Part shown: positions 1 through 9,658 of the stretch, in pieces | How positions within the stretch are numbered: position 1 is the stretch's first letter | Layout of the letters: each line of letters starts with the position of its first letter | Assembly (NCBI RefSeq): GCF_001975705.1 | Contig: NZ_CP015093.1 | Location: forward strand, 1,054,001 to 1,118,000 | Direction of reading: 5' to 3' | From: Salipiger abyssi | GTDB lineage: Bacteria > Pseudomonadota > Alphaproteobacteria > Rhodobacterales > Rhodobacteraceae | Length of the DNA stretch: 64,000 nucleotides | Notes under the pieces: model-generated | Databases searched by the model: none | What the model was told of the DNA's origin: nothing | The model's input: only the letters and a program-made list of their open reading frames with translations | Translations under genes and position numbers: made by a program

Positions 1-1
1 C

Positions 2-397
2 AAGGACGACGAGACCGGCGAGCCGTTCCACATCCAGCAGGCCGACCAGATCCGTGCCTATCGCGCCGCCTGGAAAGAGGCGGGCCATGCGCATGAGCCG
101 CGCGTCTCGGTCAGCCGCTCGATCTTTGCGCTGACCAGTGACATGGACCGGCGCTATTTCGGGCGTGGCGGCAAGGAGAGCGATCAGGTCGGTTTCATCG
201 ACCAGCAACGCGCGATCTTCGGGCGCGGCTATGCCGACGAGCCCGACCGGCTGATCGAGCAGCTCCGCCGCGACGAGGCCATTGCCGAGGCCGATACGCT
301 GTTGCTCACCGTGCCGAACATGCTGGGTGTCGAGTATAACGCCCATGTGCTGGAGACGATCCTGACAGAGGTCGCACCCGCGCTCGGGTGGCGCTAA
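2..397 (+). CDS. LLM-class flavin-dependent oxidoreductase, C-terminal part (5' end outside window)
   Basis: The reading frame is open from base 2 and ends at TAA 395-397, giving the last 131 residues of a protein whose start lies before the window. The tail has the character of a luciferase-like monooxygenase: a helix of the type IQQADQIRAYRAAW, then VSRSIFAL and a final segment with LLLTVPNMLGVEYNAHVLETI, which resembles the last strand and helix of the FMN-dependent TIM barrel. Such enzymes oxidise varied substrates with reduced flavin, and the substrate cannot be told from the tail. A GC-rich hairpin follows at 410-435. The family call is from memory of conserved C-terminal sequence and is moderately secure. 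Confidence 0.7.
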   Translation, partial: KDDETGEPFHIQQADQIRAYRAAWKEAGHAHEPRVSVSRSIFALTSDMDRRYFGRGGKESDQVGFIDQQRAIFGRGYADEPDRLIEQLRRDEAIAEADTLLLTVPNMLGVEYNAHVLETILTEVAPALGWR

Positions 398-409
398 GCC
401 CCCTCCTTC

Positions 410-435
410 CCTCCCCCGGACAAGCCCGGGGGAGG
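410..435. terminator. GC-rich hairpin after the monooxygenase gene
   Basis: Perfect 10-bp inverted repeat CCTCCCCCGG / CCGGGGGAGG with a 6-nt loop, 12 nt after the stop codon. No T-run follows, so it may slow polymerase or protect the 3' end rather than act as a classical intrinsic terminator. Confidence 0.4.
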
Positions 436-570
436 CACCGCTTTGCACTGCCGGATTGCGAAAAGACCCCGGCCGACCGCCGAATTGGTCAAATTTTCGC
501 CTTAGTCATCCCTTAATGATGCCCGCAGCCAAAAGGTGGGGGCCATTTGTGCTGTTCTAAGGAGCGAACC

Positions 571-945
571 ATGCTGCGCAAGACCGGTCTGCTTGCCCTC
601 ACCTTGGGCGTTCTCGCCGCCCCGCTGCACGCCAGCGAGCATTATGTGCTACTGATGGGCGACGGCTATTTCCCCGATTACGTCTACCCGGTCGTCGGCG
701 ACACGATCCGCTTCGTGAACCAGTCCGATGTGACCATGTCCGCCACCGCCAGCGACGAAAGCTGGGACACCGGCCCGATGGCCCCGGGCGACGTGGTGAT
801 CCTGGAGGTGGTCGACGGCATGGTGCAGACCTTTGGCGACAGCGTGAACGGCGACAATCTCGCCGCCGGCGTCATTGATTATGTGAACGCGGCGCCGCTC
901 GAACTGGAGCGCAATTACGAGCGCAACCACGTCGAAGGCAACTGA
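571..945 (+). CDS. secreted cupredoxin-like small protein, function unknown
   Basis: 124-residue protein. ATG 571 was chosen over an earlier in-frame ATG at 547 because an AAGGAG-type ribosome site (559-564) sits at the right distance and a clean signal peptide starts there (positive residues 2-4, hydrophobic stretch, cleavage after about Ala-21, PLHA|SEHY). The mature part begins with EHYVLLMGDGYFP and GDTIRFVN, which recalls the first beta strands of plastocyanin-like folds. It has no cysteine and no C-terminal His/Met cluster, so a type 1 copper site is not apparent. It stands alone between the monooxygenase and the convergent SRAP gene. I do not know its function; periplasmic location is the safest inference. 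Confidence 0.6.
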   Translation: MLRKTGLLALTLGVLAAPLHASEHYVLLMGDGYFPDYVYPVVGDTIRFVNQSDVTMSATASDESWDTGPMAPGDVVILEVVDGMVQTFGDSVNGDNLAAGVIDYVNAAPLELERNYERNHVEGN

Positions 946-952
946 CCCGCCG

Positions 953-1612
953 TCAGAGCGGCGCGACAAGCTGCGCGCCGCTGGCCCGGCTGGCATTGAC
1001 CTCCGGCCCGACCCGGTGACAGCGCAGAGCGCCCTCCGGCGCGGCCCGCATCAGCACGGCGGCGCCATGGCCGCGCTCGCCGAGCCAGAGCGGCCAGTCC
1101 TGCGCCCCCAATAGCACCGGAACCCGGTGATGGATCTCGCGCATCCTGCCCTCGGCAGCGGCGGTGACGATGGCGCAGCTGCGGATCGTCTCGCCCTCGC
1201 GCTGCCAGTCCTGCCAGACCCCGGCAAAGGCCAGAGCGCCGTCGCCTGCGGGCCGGATATACCAGGGCTGCCGCGTGCCGTCGGCGTCCGTCGTCCATTC
1301 GTAAAAGCCGCTCATCGGGATGAGACAACGCCGCTTGCGGCAGGCCTCGCGAAAGGCGGGCTTCTCCGCCAGGCTCTCGGCGCGGGCGTTGAAGAGCAGC
1401 GGGCCGTCACCCGGGCTCTTGTACCAGTGCGGCAGGAACCCCCAGCGCATCGGAGACAACCTGCGCACCCCGCCTTCGCTGCGCACCGTGTGCACCGGCA
1501 TGGTCGGGCAGATATTGTAATTCGGCGTCTCCGGCAGGTCGTTGTCGGGCAGCGCCTCGAACAGCGCCGCTATGGTATCCTGCGGGATCGAGACCGCGTA
1601 GCGTCCGCACAT
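953..1612 (-). CDS. SOS response-associated peptidase family protein (SRAP, YedK/HMCES-like)
   Basis: 219 residues beginning MCGRYA, the hallmark of the SRAP family. After removal of Met-1, Cys-2 becomes the N-terminal nucleophile that forms a thiazolidine crosslink with abasic sites in single-stranded DNA, shielding them during replication. The other active-site residues known from E. coli YedK are in register: Asn-75 in FNARAE, Glu-105 in SGFYEW and the histidines of IHHRVPV at 161-162. Length matches the family. It lies convergent to the cupredoxin-like gene with only 7 nt between them, and upstream of the enoyl-CoA hydratase on the same strand direction. A cytosolic DNA-repair role is known for the family; regulation is not visible here. 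Confidence 0.93.
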   Translation of the reverse strand: MCGRYAVSIPQDTIAALFEALPDNDLPETPNYNICPTMPVHTVRSEGGVRRLSPMRWGFLPHWYKSPGDGPLLFNARAESLAEKPAFREACRKRRCLIPMSGFYEWTTDADGTRQPWYIRPAGDGALAFAGVWQDWQREGETIRSCAIVTAAAEGRMREIHHRVPVLLGAQDWPLWLGERGHGAAVLMRAAPEGALRCHRVGPEVNASRASGAQLVAPL

Positions 1613-1625
1613 CGGCGCTCGGGGC

Positions 1626-2234
1626 TCAGCGGATCAGCGTCTTGATCGCCCGGGCATGCGCGGGATCGGCGGCCAGCGTGTGCTCGGAGAGCGCCCGCAC
1701 GGCGGGCAAAAGCTGAGCGGGCTCGACGATGCGATCGACCAGCCCCCAGGTCAGCGCCTCCTCGACCGGGATCTTCTGCCCCGCCATCAGGATCATCTTG
1801 GCCCGCGACGGCCCGACCAGCGCGGTGAGCCGCTCCGGGTCCGAAGGCTGCGGCAGAAAGCCCAGCTTCATCACCGGATAGAAGATCTTGGCATCGGGCA
1901 CCGAGATGCGCAGGTCGCAGGCCAGCGTCATACCCATGGCACCGCCCGCCACCGTGCCGTTCATCGCGCAGACCGTCAGCCCCGGCAGCCGTGCGATGGC
2001 GCCCGAGAGCCGTTCCCAGAGCGGCGAATGGGCGAGCCCGGCGCGCGCGGCCTCAAGGTCTGCGCCGGCCGAGAACACCTTGCCCACCCCGGTCAGCACC
2101 AGCACCTGCGCGTGATGCGCCGCCTCGGCGATCTCGCAGAGCTTTTCCAGCATCTCCGAGGTCAGCGAATTGGCTTTGTCCGGTCGGTCGATCACCGCCA
2201 GCCAGTAGCTGCCGTCCTTCTCCAGCGAAATCAT
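1626..2234 (-). CDS. enoyl-CoA hydratase/isomerase family protein
   Basis: 202 residues of crotonase fold. Visible are the oxyanion-hole segments FSAGADLEAA (about 55-64) and CAMNGTVAGGAMGMTLACDLRI (about 88-109), and the following FYPVMKLGFLPQP region. It is about 55 residues shorter than classical enoyl-CoA hydratases, because the protein stops soon after ALTWGLVDRIVEP and lacks the C-terminal trimerisation helices. Its ATG overlaps the stop of the upstream SDR gene by 4 nt (2231-2234), so the two are co-translated. Together they could form a small acyl-CoA or keto-acid modification pair. The exact reaction (hydratase, isomerase or hydrolase) cannot be assigned. Confidence 0.85.
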   Translation of the reverse strand: MISLEKDGSYWLAVIDRPDKANSLTSEMLEKLCEIAEAAHHAQVLVLTGVGKVFSAGADLEAARAGLAHSPLWERLSGAIARLPGLTVCAMNGTVAGGAMGMTLACDLRISVPDAKIFYPVMKLGFLPQPSDPERLTALVGPSRAKMILMAGQKIPVEEALTWGLVDRIVEPAQLLPAVRALSEHTLAADPAHARAIKTLIR

Positions 2235-2980
2235 GCCACGCCCACCTTTCTGCGGATCTCTTCGTCGCGCAGCGACACTTCGCCGCCGAGGAACCCGTCA
2301 GCCTCGGCGCCACACATCCAGAGCAGCGCCTGCGCCACCCATTCCGGCGGGATGTGATCCTCCCAGTCGAGCTGGCTCACCGCGTTGATGCCGCTGGCCT
2401 TGATGGTGCGCTGCATCTGCGTCGCCACCGTGCCGGGCGAGAGCGAGATCGCACGGATGCCTTTGTCGCGATATTCCTCGTCCGCCGCGCGGGTCAGCAT
2501 CAGCGCCCCGGCCTTGGAGGTGCAATAGGCCGACCAGCCTTCGAGCGGGCGCTGCGCCGCGCCCGAGCCGATGGTCAGGATGGTGCCGCCGCCGGCCCGC
2601 GTCATCACCGGAAGCGCCGCGCGCATGCCGTGGTAGACGCCCTTGATATTGACGTCGATCAGCGCGCCCCAGTCCTCGGGATCGCCGATAGCCAGCGGCG
2701 CGATGGGGTCGATCACGCCGGCGTTGTTCACCAGAATGTCGAGCGTATCGAAGGCGGTCAGGCAGTTCTGCACCGCCTGCTCGACCTCCCAGTAGCGCGA
2801 AATCTCGCAGGGGATTGCGACGGCAGCCGGTCCGATCTCGCCGGCCAGCTCGGCGATGGCGTCACCGCTGCGGGCGAGCAGCGCGACCTTTGCGCCAGCG
2901 TCGGCGAAAGCCCGCGCAGCGGCGGCGCCGATGCCCCGGCTCGCTCCGGTGATCAGCGCGGTTTTCCCTGTCAGATCCAT
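2231..2980 (-). CDS. SDR family NAD(P)-dependent oxidoreductase
   Basis: 249 residues from ATG 2980, where MDLTGKTALITGAS starts directly at the first Rossmann strand; a longer in-frame start would add 38 low-quality residues. The TGASRGIG cofactor loop (about 11-18), the NNAG strand end (LVNNAGVI) and the catalytic Ser plus YxxxK (SGAAQRPLEGWSAYCTSK) are all present, so this is a classical short-chain dehydrogenase. After the catalytic lysine comes the usual ISPGTV-type loop, here LSPGTVATQM. It overlaps the enoyl-CoA hydratase gene by 4 nt and is probably the first gene of that two-gene unit. The substrate is unknown. Confidence 0.9.
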   Translation of the reverse strand: MDLTGKTALITGASRGIGAAAARAFADAGAKVALLARSGDAIAELAGEIGPAAVAIPCEISRYWEVEQAVQNCLTAFDTLDILVNNAGVIDPIAPLAIGDPEDWGALIDVNIKGVYHGMRAALPVMTRAGGGTILTIGSGAAQRPLEGWSAYCTSKAGALMLTRAADEEYRDKGIRAISLSPGTVATQMQRTIKASGINAVSQLDWEDHIPPEWVAQALLWMCGAEADGFLGGEVSLRDEEIRRKVGVA

Positions 2981-3120
2981 GGGATGCCTCGTTTTTGCGA
3001 TTCCTCTCTTTGGTAAAGGCTGGAATACCACCGGTCCAGCCTCTTGACCCGGGAAGCCATGGGGCAGACATTCCCGGGCATCAAATTTTCGCACACCGAA
3101 GAAAAAGAAAAGGGGTGATC

Positions 3121-4647
3121 ATGCGGGTTTCGAACTATGCCATCGCGGCGGGGGCCTCGGCTTTCCTGACGGCCTCGCCGGCGCTGGCCGACGTAACGCC
3201 CGAGCAGGTCTGGGAAAGCTTCAGCGGCTATCTGCAAAGCTTCGGCTACACGGTCGATGCGACCGAAACGCGCTCGGGCGACAGCCTTGAGCTGGCCGAC
3301 CTGGTCTTTACCATGGAGCTGCCCGACGACGAGGGCCGCGTCGCCGTCGGTTTCGGCGAGATGACGCTGGAGGATCAGGGCGACGGCACGGTGCGTGTGA
3401 TCCTGCCCGCCGACACGCAGATCTCGGTCGATGCCGCCGCCGAGGACGAGGGTGAGCTCGGGATGGTGATCGACTACGGCACCGAGGCGCTCGACATGGT
3501 GGTTTCGGGCGATCCCGACGCGATGCTCTACGCCTTCAGCGCCCAAGCCATGACCGCCGTGCTGTCGGAGCTGGTGGTCGATGGCGAGACGGTGCCGCGC
3601 GACGAGCTGCGCGCCGAACTGACCGCATCGGAGCTCGAAGGCGAGACGCAGGTCGTGCTCGCAGACGGCATGCGCCGGATCGACCAGACCGTCTCGATCG
3701 GCAGCGTCTCCTATGATGGCGGCGGGCAGGACCCGGAGGGCGACGGCGCCGGATCGTTTACCGGGTCGCTGTCGTCGCTGGTCTCCGAATCGCAGGCGGA
3801 GATTCCGCTCGACATGCGGTTCACCGACATGGCCGCCCTGCTCGAGGCCGGCATGTCCATGACCGGCCGCATCACCTATGGCGCCGGGCAGTCGCAGTTC
3901 TCCTTTACCGAGGACGGCTCCGTCACCAACGGCAGCTCCGCCAGCGAGTCCGGCAGCTTCGATCTCGCCATGTCGGAGGACATGCTCCGCTACGGCATCG
4001 CCGCAGAGGGCATCGCCTACAATGTCGAGGGCGGCGAGATCCCCTTCCCCCTCAGCGCCGAGATGGATGAGCTTGCCCTGACCATCGAGGCCCCGATCAG
4101 CGCGTCTGAAGAGCCGCAGGACATGGCGCTGGCCATGACGCTGGGCGGGCTCACCCTGTCGGACATGATCTGGAATATCTTCGACAGCGGCAACGTGCTG
4201 CCGCGCGATCCGGCGACGGTCGCTTTCGACATCACCGGCCAGGTCACGCCCTTTGTCGATTTCCTCGACCCCGCGCAGATGGAGGCGCTGGAGGATGGCG
4301 AGCGCAAGCCCGGAGAGCTGAACGCGCTGACGCTGAACAACCTCACCGTCGAGGCGGCGGGCGCGCAGCTCACCGGCAGCGGCGACTTCACCTTCGACAA
4401 TTCCGATCTGGAGAGCTTTGACGGCATGCCGAAACCGACCGGCGCGGTCGATCTGCGGCTCGCCGGCGCGAACGGGCTCATCGACAACCTCATCGCGATG
4501 GGGCTGATCTCCGATCAGGACGCGATGGGCGCCCGGATGATGATGAACATGTTCGGTGTACCCGCCTCGGATCCCGACACGCTGACCTCCAAGATCGAGA
4601 TCAACGAACAGGGCCAGATCCTCGCCAACGGGCAGCGGATCAAGTAA
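3121..4647 (+). CDS. DUF2125 domain-containing secreted protein
   Basis: 508 residues. ATG 3121 is preferred to earlier in-frame starts because it opens a signal peptide (MRVSNYAIAAGASAFLTA, cleavage near SPALA|DV) and follows an AAAAGGGG-type ribosome site. The mature protein is rich in Asp, Glu, Ser and Thr and built of repeated beta-strand-like segments (for example LNALTLNNLTVEAAGAQLTGSG), as in the DUF2125 family of alphaproteobacterial periplasmic or outer-membrane-associated proteins. The C-terminal ILANGQRIK motif is typical of bacterial AsmA/DUF945-like beta-rich proteins. Biochemical role unknown. It is divergent from the SDR gene and convergent with the aldo/keto reductase, with a strong hairpin after the stop. 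Confidence 0.75.
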   Translation: MRVSNYAIAAGASAFLTASPALADVTPEQVWESFSGYLQSFGYTVDATETRSGDSLELADLVFTMELPDDEGRVAVGFGEMTLEDQGDGTVRVILPADTQISVDAAAEDEGELGMVIDYGTEALDMVVSGDPDAMLYAFSAQAMTAVLSELVVDGETVPRDELRAELTASELEGETQVVLADGMRRIDQTVSIGSVSYDGGGQDPEGDGAGSFTGSLSSLVSESQAEIPLDMRFTDMAALLEAGMSMTGRITYGAGQSQFSFTEDGSVTNGSSASESGSFDLAMSEDMLRYGIAAEGIAYNVEGGEIPFPLSAEMDELALTIEAPISASEEPQDMALAMTLGGLTLSDMIWNIFDSGNVLPRDPATVAFDITGQVTPFVDFLDPAQMEALEDGERKPGELNALTLNNLTVEAAGAQLTGSGDFTFDNSDLESFDGMPKPTGAVDLRLAGANGLIDNLIAMGLISDQDAMGARMMMNMFGVPASDPDTLTSKIEINEQGQILANGQRIK

Positions 4648-4657
4648 GCGCCGCTCT

Positions 4658-4685
4658 GGCCGCGCCGGGCATCCCCGGCGCGGCC
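4658..4685. terminator. 12-bp GC hairpin between convergent genes
   Basis: Perfect inverted repeat GGCCGCGCCGGG / CCCGGCGCGGCC with a 4-nt loop, followed on the plus strand by AAAA. It lies between the converging DUF2125 and aldo/keto reductase genes and probably ends transcription from both sides, although a T-run is present only as a leading tract on the minus strand. Confidence 0.55.
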
Positions 4686-4704
4686 AAAACACCCAGGCCC
4701 GGTA

Positions 4705-5748
4705 TCAGTAGGGCATCGGATGCTGGCGATGCACAGCCTCCAGCGCCGCCAGCAGGTCATCGGAGAGCGCAACATCCGCCGCGCCGAGCGCGCGTTCGAG
4801 TTGCTCCATGGTCGTCGCCCCGAAGATCGCCGAGGCCACGAAGGGCCGCCGCGCCGCCCAGGCCAGCGACATGTGCACCGGGTCGATCCCGAACTCTCGC
4901 GCCACCTCCAGATAGGCATCCACCGCCGCGAAGGCGCGCGGAACCTTGCGCCCGCCGAGATCGCCATTGAGCGCCATGCGCGACCCCTCGGGCACCGCCC
5001 CGCCCTGATACTTTCCGGTCAGCATCCCTGCGGCCAGCGGCGAAAAGGGCAGCAGGCCCACCTCCTCGTTCACCATGAGCTCGGCCAGGTCGGTATCCGC
5101 GAGCCGGCACATCAGCGAATATTCGTTCTGGATCGAGGCGACGCGCGGCCCGCCCTGCTCCTCGGCGATGCGCAGCCACATGGCAGTGCCCCAGGTGCTC
5201 TCGTTCGACAGGCCGAAAGCGCGGATCGTGCCGCGCTCGACCTCGCGGCTGAGCGCGCCGAGGGCGTCCTGCATGTGCTGCACCGTCTCGGCGCGGTTCT
5301 GTTTTTCCCAGGGCGCGAAGGACCAGCATTGCCGGAAGTGATAGCTGCCCCGGTTCGGCCAGTGGAACTGATAGAGGTCGATCACGTCGGTCTTGAGCCG
5401 CTTCAGCGAGCTTTCGATCGTGCCCGGGATGGTCGCCGAGGAAATCGGCGCGCCGTCGCGCACATAGCGGGAATCGCCGGAATGCTTGGTCGCAAGGATC
5501 AGCTCCTCGCGGCGCCCGGTCTTTTCGAACCACTCGCCGATGATCTCCTCGGTCCGGCCGATGGTCTCGGCCCGCACCGGGTTCACCGGGTACATCTCGG
5601 CGGTGTCGATGAAGTTGATCCCCGCCGACAGCGCCCGGTCGATCTGGGCATGGGCCTCCTCGACCCCGGTCTGGTTGCCAAAGGTCATCGTGCCCAGGCA
5701 GAGTTCGGAAACCATCATGCCCGTGCGGCCCAGCGGTTTCATTTGCAT
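4705..5748 (-). CDS. aldo/keto reductase, Tas-like
   Basis: 347 residues, the same length as E. coli Tas, which it resembles along its whole length ([56 protein letters not shown], ending [11 protein letters not shown]). The catalytic tetrad of the AKR barrel is visible: Asp and Tyr in FIDTAEMYP, Lys in LATKHSGD and His in QFHWPN. NADPH-dependent reduction of aldehydes or ketones is the family activity; the physiological substrate is unknown. ATG 5748 was chosen because homologues start two residues before KPLGRTG, and the longer frame reads through unlikely sequence. Divergent from metG. Confidence 0.9.
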   Translation of the reverse strand: MQMKPLGRTGMMVSELCLGTMTFGNQTGVEEAHAQIDRALSAGINFIDTAEMYPVNPVRAETIGRTEEIIGEWFEKTGRREELILATKHSGDSRYVRDGAPISSATIPGTIESSLKRLKTDVIDLYQFHWPNRGSYHFRQCWSFAPWEKQNRAETVQHMQDALGALSREVERGTIRAFGLSNESTWGTAMWLRIAEEQGGPRVASIQNEYSLMCRLADTDLAELMVNEEVGLLPFSPLAAGMLTGKYQGGAVPEGSRMALNGDLGGRKVPRAFAAVDAYLEVAREFGIDPVHMSLAWAARRPFVASAIFGATTMEQLERALGAADVALSDDLLAALEAVHRQHPMPY

Positions 5749-5886
5749 GGCGTCATTCTCCTGCGTCGCGTTCGGGGACAAACTACGCCGCGACGCGGCG
5801 AAGCCAAGCCCGCAAATGCCGGACCTTTCCACGCCCGGCCACATCCGCTAAAGCGGCAGCGAACCGGAGCACAAGGCAGGCATCAG

Positions 5887-7599
5887 ATGGCGCGTCATCT
5901 CATCACCTCGGCAATCCCCTATATCAACGGGATCAAGCATCTGGGCAATCTCGTGGGCAGCCAGCTGCCCGCCGATCTGTTTGCCCGTTATCAGCGCGCC
6001 CGGGGCAACGAGGTGCTGTTCCTTTGCGCGACCGACGAACACGGCACCCCCGCCGAGCTCGCCGCCGCCAAGGCCGGCAAGCCGGTGGCGGAGTACTGCA
6101 CAGAGATGCACGAGGTTCAGGCGCAGATCGCCGAAGGCTTCCGCCTCAGCTTCGACCATTTCGGCCGCTCGTCGAGCCCGCAGAACCACAAGCTCACCCA
6201 GCATTTCGCCGGGGTGCTCGCGGATCGCGGGCTGATCCGCGAAGTCGTCGAGACGCAGATGTATTCGCCCACCGACGGGCGCTTCCTGCCCGACCGCTAT
6301 ATCGAGGGCACCTGCCCCAATTGCGGTTTCGAGGATGCGCGCGGCGACCAGTGCGACAACTGCACCAAGCAGCTCGACCCGGTCGACCTGATCAATCCGC
6401 GCTCGGTGATCTCGGGCGCCACCGATCTGGAGATGCGCGAGACCAAGCATCTCTACCTGCGCCAGTCGACCATGAAGGACGAGCTGGAAAAATGGATCGA
6501 CACCCGCGAGGGCTGGCCGGTGCTGACCACCTCCATCGCCAAGAAATGGCTGAACGACGGCGACGGCTTGCAGGATCGCGGCATCACCCGCGATCTCGAC
6601 TGGGGCATCCCCGTGAAGAGGGGCGAGGAAGACTGGCCCGGCATGGAGGGCAAGGTCTTCTATGTCTGGTTCGACGCGCCCATCGAATATATCGCCTGCG
6701 CGCAGGAATGGGTCGATGCCGGCAAGGGCAGCGACTGGCAGCGCTGGTGGCGCACCGACAAGGGCGCAGAGGACGTCACCTATACCCAGTTCATGGGCAA
6801 GGATAACGTGCCCTTCCACACGCTCAGCTTCCCGGCCACCATTCTGGGCTCGGGCGAGCCGTGGAAGCTCGTCGATTACATCAAGTCGTTCAACTACCTG
6901 AACTACGACGGCGGGCAGTTTAGCACCTCGCGCGGACGCGGCGTGTTCATGGATCAGGCGCTGGAGATCCTGCCGGCGGATTACTGGCGCTGGTGGCTGC
7001 TGAGCCACGCGCCGGAAAGCTCGGACGCGGAATTCACCTGGGAGAATTTCCAGAGCTCGGTGAACAAGGATCTGGCCGATGTGCTGGGCAATTTCGCCAG
7101 CCGCGTCACCAAGTTCTGCCGCTCGAAATTCGGAGAGGTCGTGCCCGAGGGCGGCAGCTATGGCCCGCGCGAAGAGCAGCTCATCGCCGATCTGACCGCA
7201 AAGATCCGCGAATACGAAGGCTTCATGGCCCATGCGGAGGTGCGCAAATCCGCCACCGCGCTGCGCGCCGCCTGGGTGCTGGGCAATGAATACCTGCAGG
7301 AGGCGGCGCCCTGGTCGACCTTCAAGACCGATCCCGAGACGGCGGCGGCGCAGATCCGCCTCGCGCTGAACGTGATCCGGCTCTACGCGGTGATTTCCGC
7401 CCCCTTCGTCCCCGACGCCTCGGCGCAGCTTCTGACCGCGCTCAATACGCAGGACGACAGCTGGCCCGACGATGTGCCGGCGGCGCTGGAGAGCCTGCCG
7501 GCAGGGCATGGCTTTGCCGTGCCGAAGGTGACCTTCCGCAAGATCACCGATGCCGAGCGCGAGGAGTGGCAGGCACGGTTCGCGGGCAAGCGCGACTGA
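5887..7599 (+). CDS. metG: methionine--tRNA ligase
   Basis: 570 residues. Class I synthetase with a Rossmann domain starting at [16 protein letters not shown], whose HLGN (18-21) is the HIGH signature. A zinc knuckle with Cys-143, 146, 156 and 159 follows, and QFSTSRGRG at about 344-352 stands where KMSKS is expected. The loss of canonical KMSKS is usual in the alphaproteobacterial type of MetG, to which TDEHGTPAE and the WRWWLLS motif also belong. An anticodon-binding helical domain fills the last 180 residues; no C-terminal Arc1p-like tRNA-binding domain is present. ATG 5887 matches homologue starts (MARHLITSA). Monocistronic, divergent from the aldo/keto reductase. Confidence 0.98.
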   Translation: MARHLITSAIPYINGIKHLGNLVGSQLPADLFARYQRARGNEVLFLCATDEHGTPAELAAAKAGKPVAEYCTEMHEVQAQIAEGFRLSFDHFGRSSSPQNHKLTQHFAGVLADRGLIREVVETQMYSPTDGRFLPDRYIEGTCPNCGFEDARGDQCDNCTKQLDPVDLINPRSVISGATDLEMRETKHLYLRQSTMKDELEKWIDTREGWPVLTTSIAKKWLNDGDGLQDRGITRDLDWGIPVKRGEEDWPGMEGKVFYVWFDAPIEYIACAQEWVDAGKGSDWQRWWRTDKGAEDVTYTQFMGKDNVPFHTLSFPATILGSGEPWKLVDYIKSFNYLNYDGGQFSTSRGRGVFMDQALEILPADYWRWWLLSHAPESSDAEFTWENFQSSVNKDLADVLGNFASRVTKFCRSKFGEVVPEGGSYGPREEQLIADLTAKIREYEGFMAHAEVRKSATALRAAWVLGNEYLQEAAPWSTFKTDPETAAAQIRLALNVIRLYAVISAPFVPDASAQLLTALNTQDDSWPDDVPAALESLPAGHGFAVPKVTFRKITDAEREEWQARFAGKRD

Positions 7600-7605
7600 G
7601 TTTTG

Positions 7606-7627
7606 CGCGCCCGAAAAATCGGGCGCG
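7606..7627. terminator. hairpin just after metG
   Basis: Eight-base-pair stem CGCGCCCG / CGGGCGCG with an A-rich 6-nt loop, starting 7 nt after the metG stop. No T-run follows on the plus strand, so terminator function is only likely, not shown. Confidence 0.4.
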
Positions 7628-7754
7628 GATCCGTAGCCAGAACCGGCGACGGCGCCATTTGCGTTGGCTTTCCAGCCGGCGGCGAAAGATTTCCTGTTCG
7701 CATATGTAAAGCGTGGGTCGCGGCGGCCAGCCGCGCGAATCCAGGTCGCACATA

Positions 7755-7817
7755 TTTCACCTGTGAAAGTATGAATGGGATGAGCAAAACTCTCCCACGT
7801 TATTTTCATTGAAAATA
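7755..7817. promoter_or_regulatory. paired palindromes upstream of the LysR gene, candidate autoregulatory sites
   Basis: Two perfect inverted repeats lie in AT-richer DNA before the LysR-type gene at 7844: TTTCAC-CT-GTGAAA at 7755-7768 and TATTTTC-N3-GAAAATA at 7801-7817, 27 bp upstream of the start codon. Dyads with T-N11-A character at this distance are what LysR-type regulators usually bind. Assignment to this regulator is inference from position. Confidence 0.45.
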
Positions 7818-7843
7818 CTGACGCCTTTCGCAAACTGACTTGC

Positions 7844-8674
7844 ATGAATGAAAGTCGGATCAGCCTCGACGACCTGTCGCTCTTTCTCGAAATCGCCGCG
7901 ACCGGCTCTCTGACGGGCGCGGCCGAGCGCTGCGGCGTGCCGCTTCCCACCCTGTCGCGGCGCATGGCGCGGTTCGAGCGCAGCACCGGGCGCACGCTGT
8001 TCCTGCGCGGCAAGGCAGGCTATGCGCTCACCGCCGAGGGTCGCGCGTTGGCGTCCGAGGCATCCGAGCTTCACGAGATTCGCGCGCGGCTGTCGCGCTG
8101 GGTGGATGCCGGACTCGGCCCGGCGCCGGTGCGCATCACCGCCGGATTCTGGACCTCGCGCTTTTTGGCCATGGCGCTCAGTCCGGCGCCCCACCCACTC
8201 TGGCTGCCCGCCTTCGTGCCGTCGAATGCGGTGCTCGATCTGGCACGGCGCGAGGCGGATATCGGCATCCGCAACCGCCCGCCGGACTCACCCCGCCTCG
8301 CGCGCCGCAGGCTGCGGCGGGTCGAACACGCGATCTACGGCACGGGACCTCAGGTCACAGGTTATGTCACGCTGCCCAAAGGGCCGGGCCTCGCCGCCTC
8401 GCAACGCTGGCTGCACGAAACGCATGGCGACGAGATCGCCACCACAGCCAGCGATCCGCGGCTCTGTCTCGATCTGGCGCTCGCGGGCTTCGGGCGGGTG
8501 GTGCTGCCCTGTTTCATCGGCGAAGCAGAGCCGCACCTTGCCCGGCTGTCGGAGCCGATCGCGGCGCTGGCGCATGACGAATGGCTGGTCAGCCACCACG
8601 AAGCGCGTCACGATCCGCCGATCCGTGCCGCGCTCGACGCCATCGCCGCCGCCCTTGCTGCGCCCGGCGATTGA
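7844..8674 (+). CDS. LysR family transcriptional regulator
   Basis: 276 residues. The first 65 form a winged helix-turn-helix of LysR type: [23 protein letters not shown] with [22 protein letters not shown]. The effector domain is shorter than usual (about 190 residues) and basic, and resembles the compact LysR group that acts on small operons. No divergent target is adjacent, since metG converges from the left and truB follows 53 nt later on the same strand. Two palindromes upstream suggest self-regulation. The regulated pathway is not evident from neighbours. Confidence 0.88.
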   Translation: MNESRISLDDLSLFLEIAATGSLTGAAERCGVPLPTLSRRMARFERSTGRTLFLRGKAGYALTAEGRALASEASELHEIRARLSRWVDAGLGPAPVRITAGFWTSRFLAMALSPAPHPLWLPAFVPSNAVLDLARREADIGIRNRPPDSPRLARRRLRRVEHAIYGTGPQVTGYVTLPKGPGLAASQRWLHETHGDEIATTASDPRLCLDLALAGFGRVVLPCFIGEAEPHLARLSEPIAALAHDEWLVSHHEARHDPPIRAALDAIAAALAAPGD

Positions 8675-8727
8675 CAAGCCATGCCCCGCCTCGCTATCAG
8701 GCGCGCCTTACCAGACAGAGGGCAGAC

Positions 8728-9642
8728 ATGGCACGCAAGAAGGGTCGCGATATTTCCGGCTGGCTGATCGTCGACAAACCGGCGGGGATGACCTCGACCT
8801 CGGTGGTCAACAAGGTCCGCTGGGCGCTGGCGGCAAAGAAGGCCGGCCATGCGGGCACTCTGGACCCGGAAGCGACCGGCGTACTGGCCGTGGCGCTGGG
8901 AGAGGCGACCAAAACCGTGCCCTATATCACCGACGCGCTGAAAGCCTACCGCTTCACCGTGCGGCTGGGCCAGCGCACCAATACCGACGATGCCGAAGGC
9001 GAGATCACCGCAGAAAGCGCCGCGCGCCCCTCGGATGACGAGATCAAGGAAGCGCTGCACGGCTTTGTGGGCGAGATCATGCAGGTGCCGCCGCAATTCT
9101 CGGCGGTGAAGATCGACGGCGAACGCGCCTATAAGCGCGCCCGCGACGGCGAGACCATGGAGATCGAGGCGCGCCCGCTCTGGGTCGAGGAGCTGGTGAT
9201 GACCGGGCGCCCCGATGCCGATCACGTCGAGCTGGAAATGACCTGCGGCAAGGGCGGTTACGTCCGCGCCATCGCCCGCGATCTGGGCGAGAAACTGGGC
9301 TGTCACGGCCATGTGCTGCGGCTGCGGCGGATCTGGTCGGGCCCGTTCGAGGCCGAGGACGGCATCGGTATCGAAGAGATCGACGCGCTGGCCAAGACGC
9401 CGGAGCTGGACGAAAAGCTGCTGCCGCTGGAGGTCGGGCTGGCGGAATTGCCCGAGCTGAAATGCACCGCCGAGGGCGCGGCACGGCTGCGCAATGGCAA
9501 TCCCGGCATGGTGATCCCCGGGGATGTCGATTATGGCGACGAGGCTTGGGCGTCCTTCGACGGTCAGGCGGTTGCCGTGGGTGTGTTCAAGGGCGGAGAA
9601 CTGCACCCGACGCGGGTCTTCGTGCGGGGCGAGCGCGACTAG
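8728..9642 (+). CDS. truB: tRNA pseudouridine(55) synthase TruB
   Basis: 304 residues. Makes pseudouridine at position 55 in the T-loop of tRNAs. The catalytic aspartate is Asp-46 in [26 protein letters not shown] and the [21 protein letters not shown] and [12 protein letters not shown] motifs are all canonical. ATG 8728 gives the family N terminus (a basic MARKKGR lead followed by SGWLIVDKP). It follows the LysR gene by 53 nt but stands apart from the rpsO/rbfA genes with which truB is often linked. A palindromic element sits just after the stop. Confidence 0.98.
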   Translation: MARKKGRDISGWLIVDKPAGMTSTSVVNKVRWALAAKKAGHAGTLDPEATGVLAVALGEATKTVPYITDALKAYRFTVRLGQRTNTDDAEGEITAESAARPSDDEIKEALHGFVGEIMQVPPQFSAVKIDGERAYKRARDGETMEIEARPLWVEELVMTGRPDADHVELEMTCGKGGYVRAIARDLGEKLGCHGHVLRLRRIWSGPFEAEDGIGIEEIDALAKTPELDEKLLPLEVGLAELPELKCTAEGAARLRNGNPGMVIPGDVDYGDEAWASFDGQAVAVGVFKGGELHPTRVFVRGERD

Positions 9643-9658
9643 GACCGGCGCGGGCCCA

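Noticed and set aside
2971..4692. Long minus-strand open frame (573 codons) opposite the DUF2125 gene
   Set aside because: Composition is Arg/Gly/His-rich without domains, it fully overlaps a gene with signal peptide and good ribosome site, and such frames are expected opposite high-GC genes.
5848..8013. 721-codon minus-strand frame opposite metG
   Set aside because: Mirror image of metG coding bias; low-complexity sequence with no recognisable motif.
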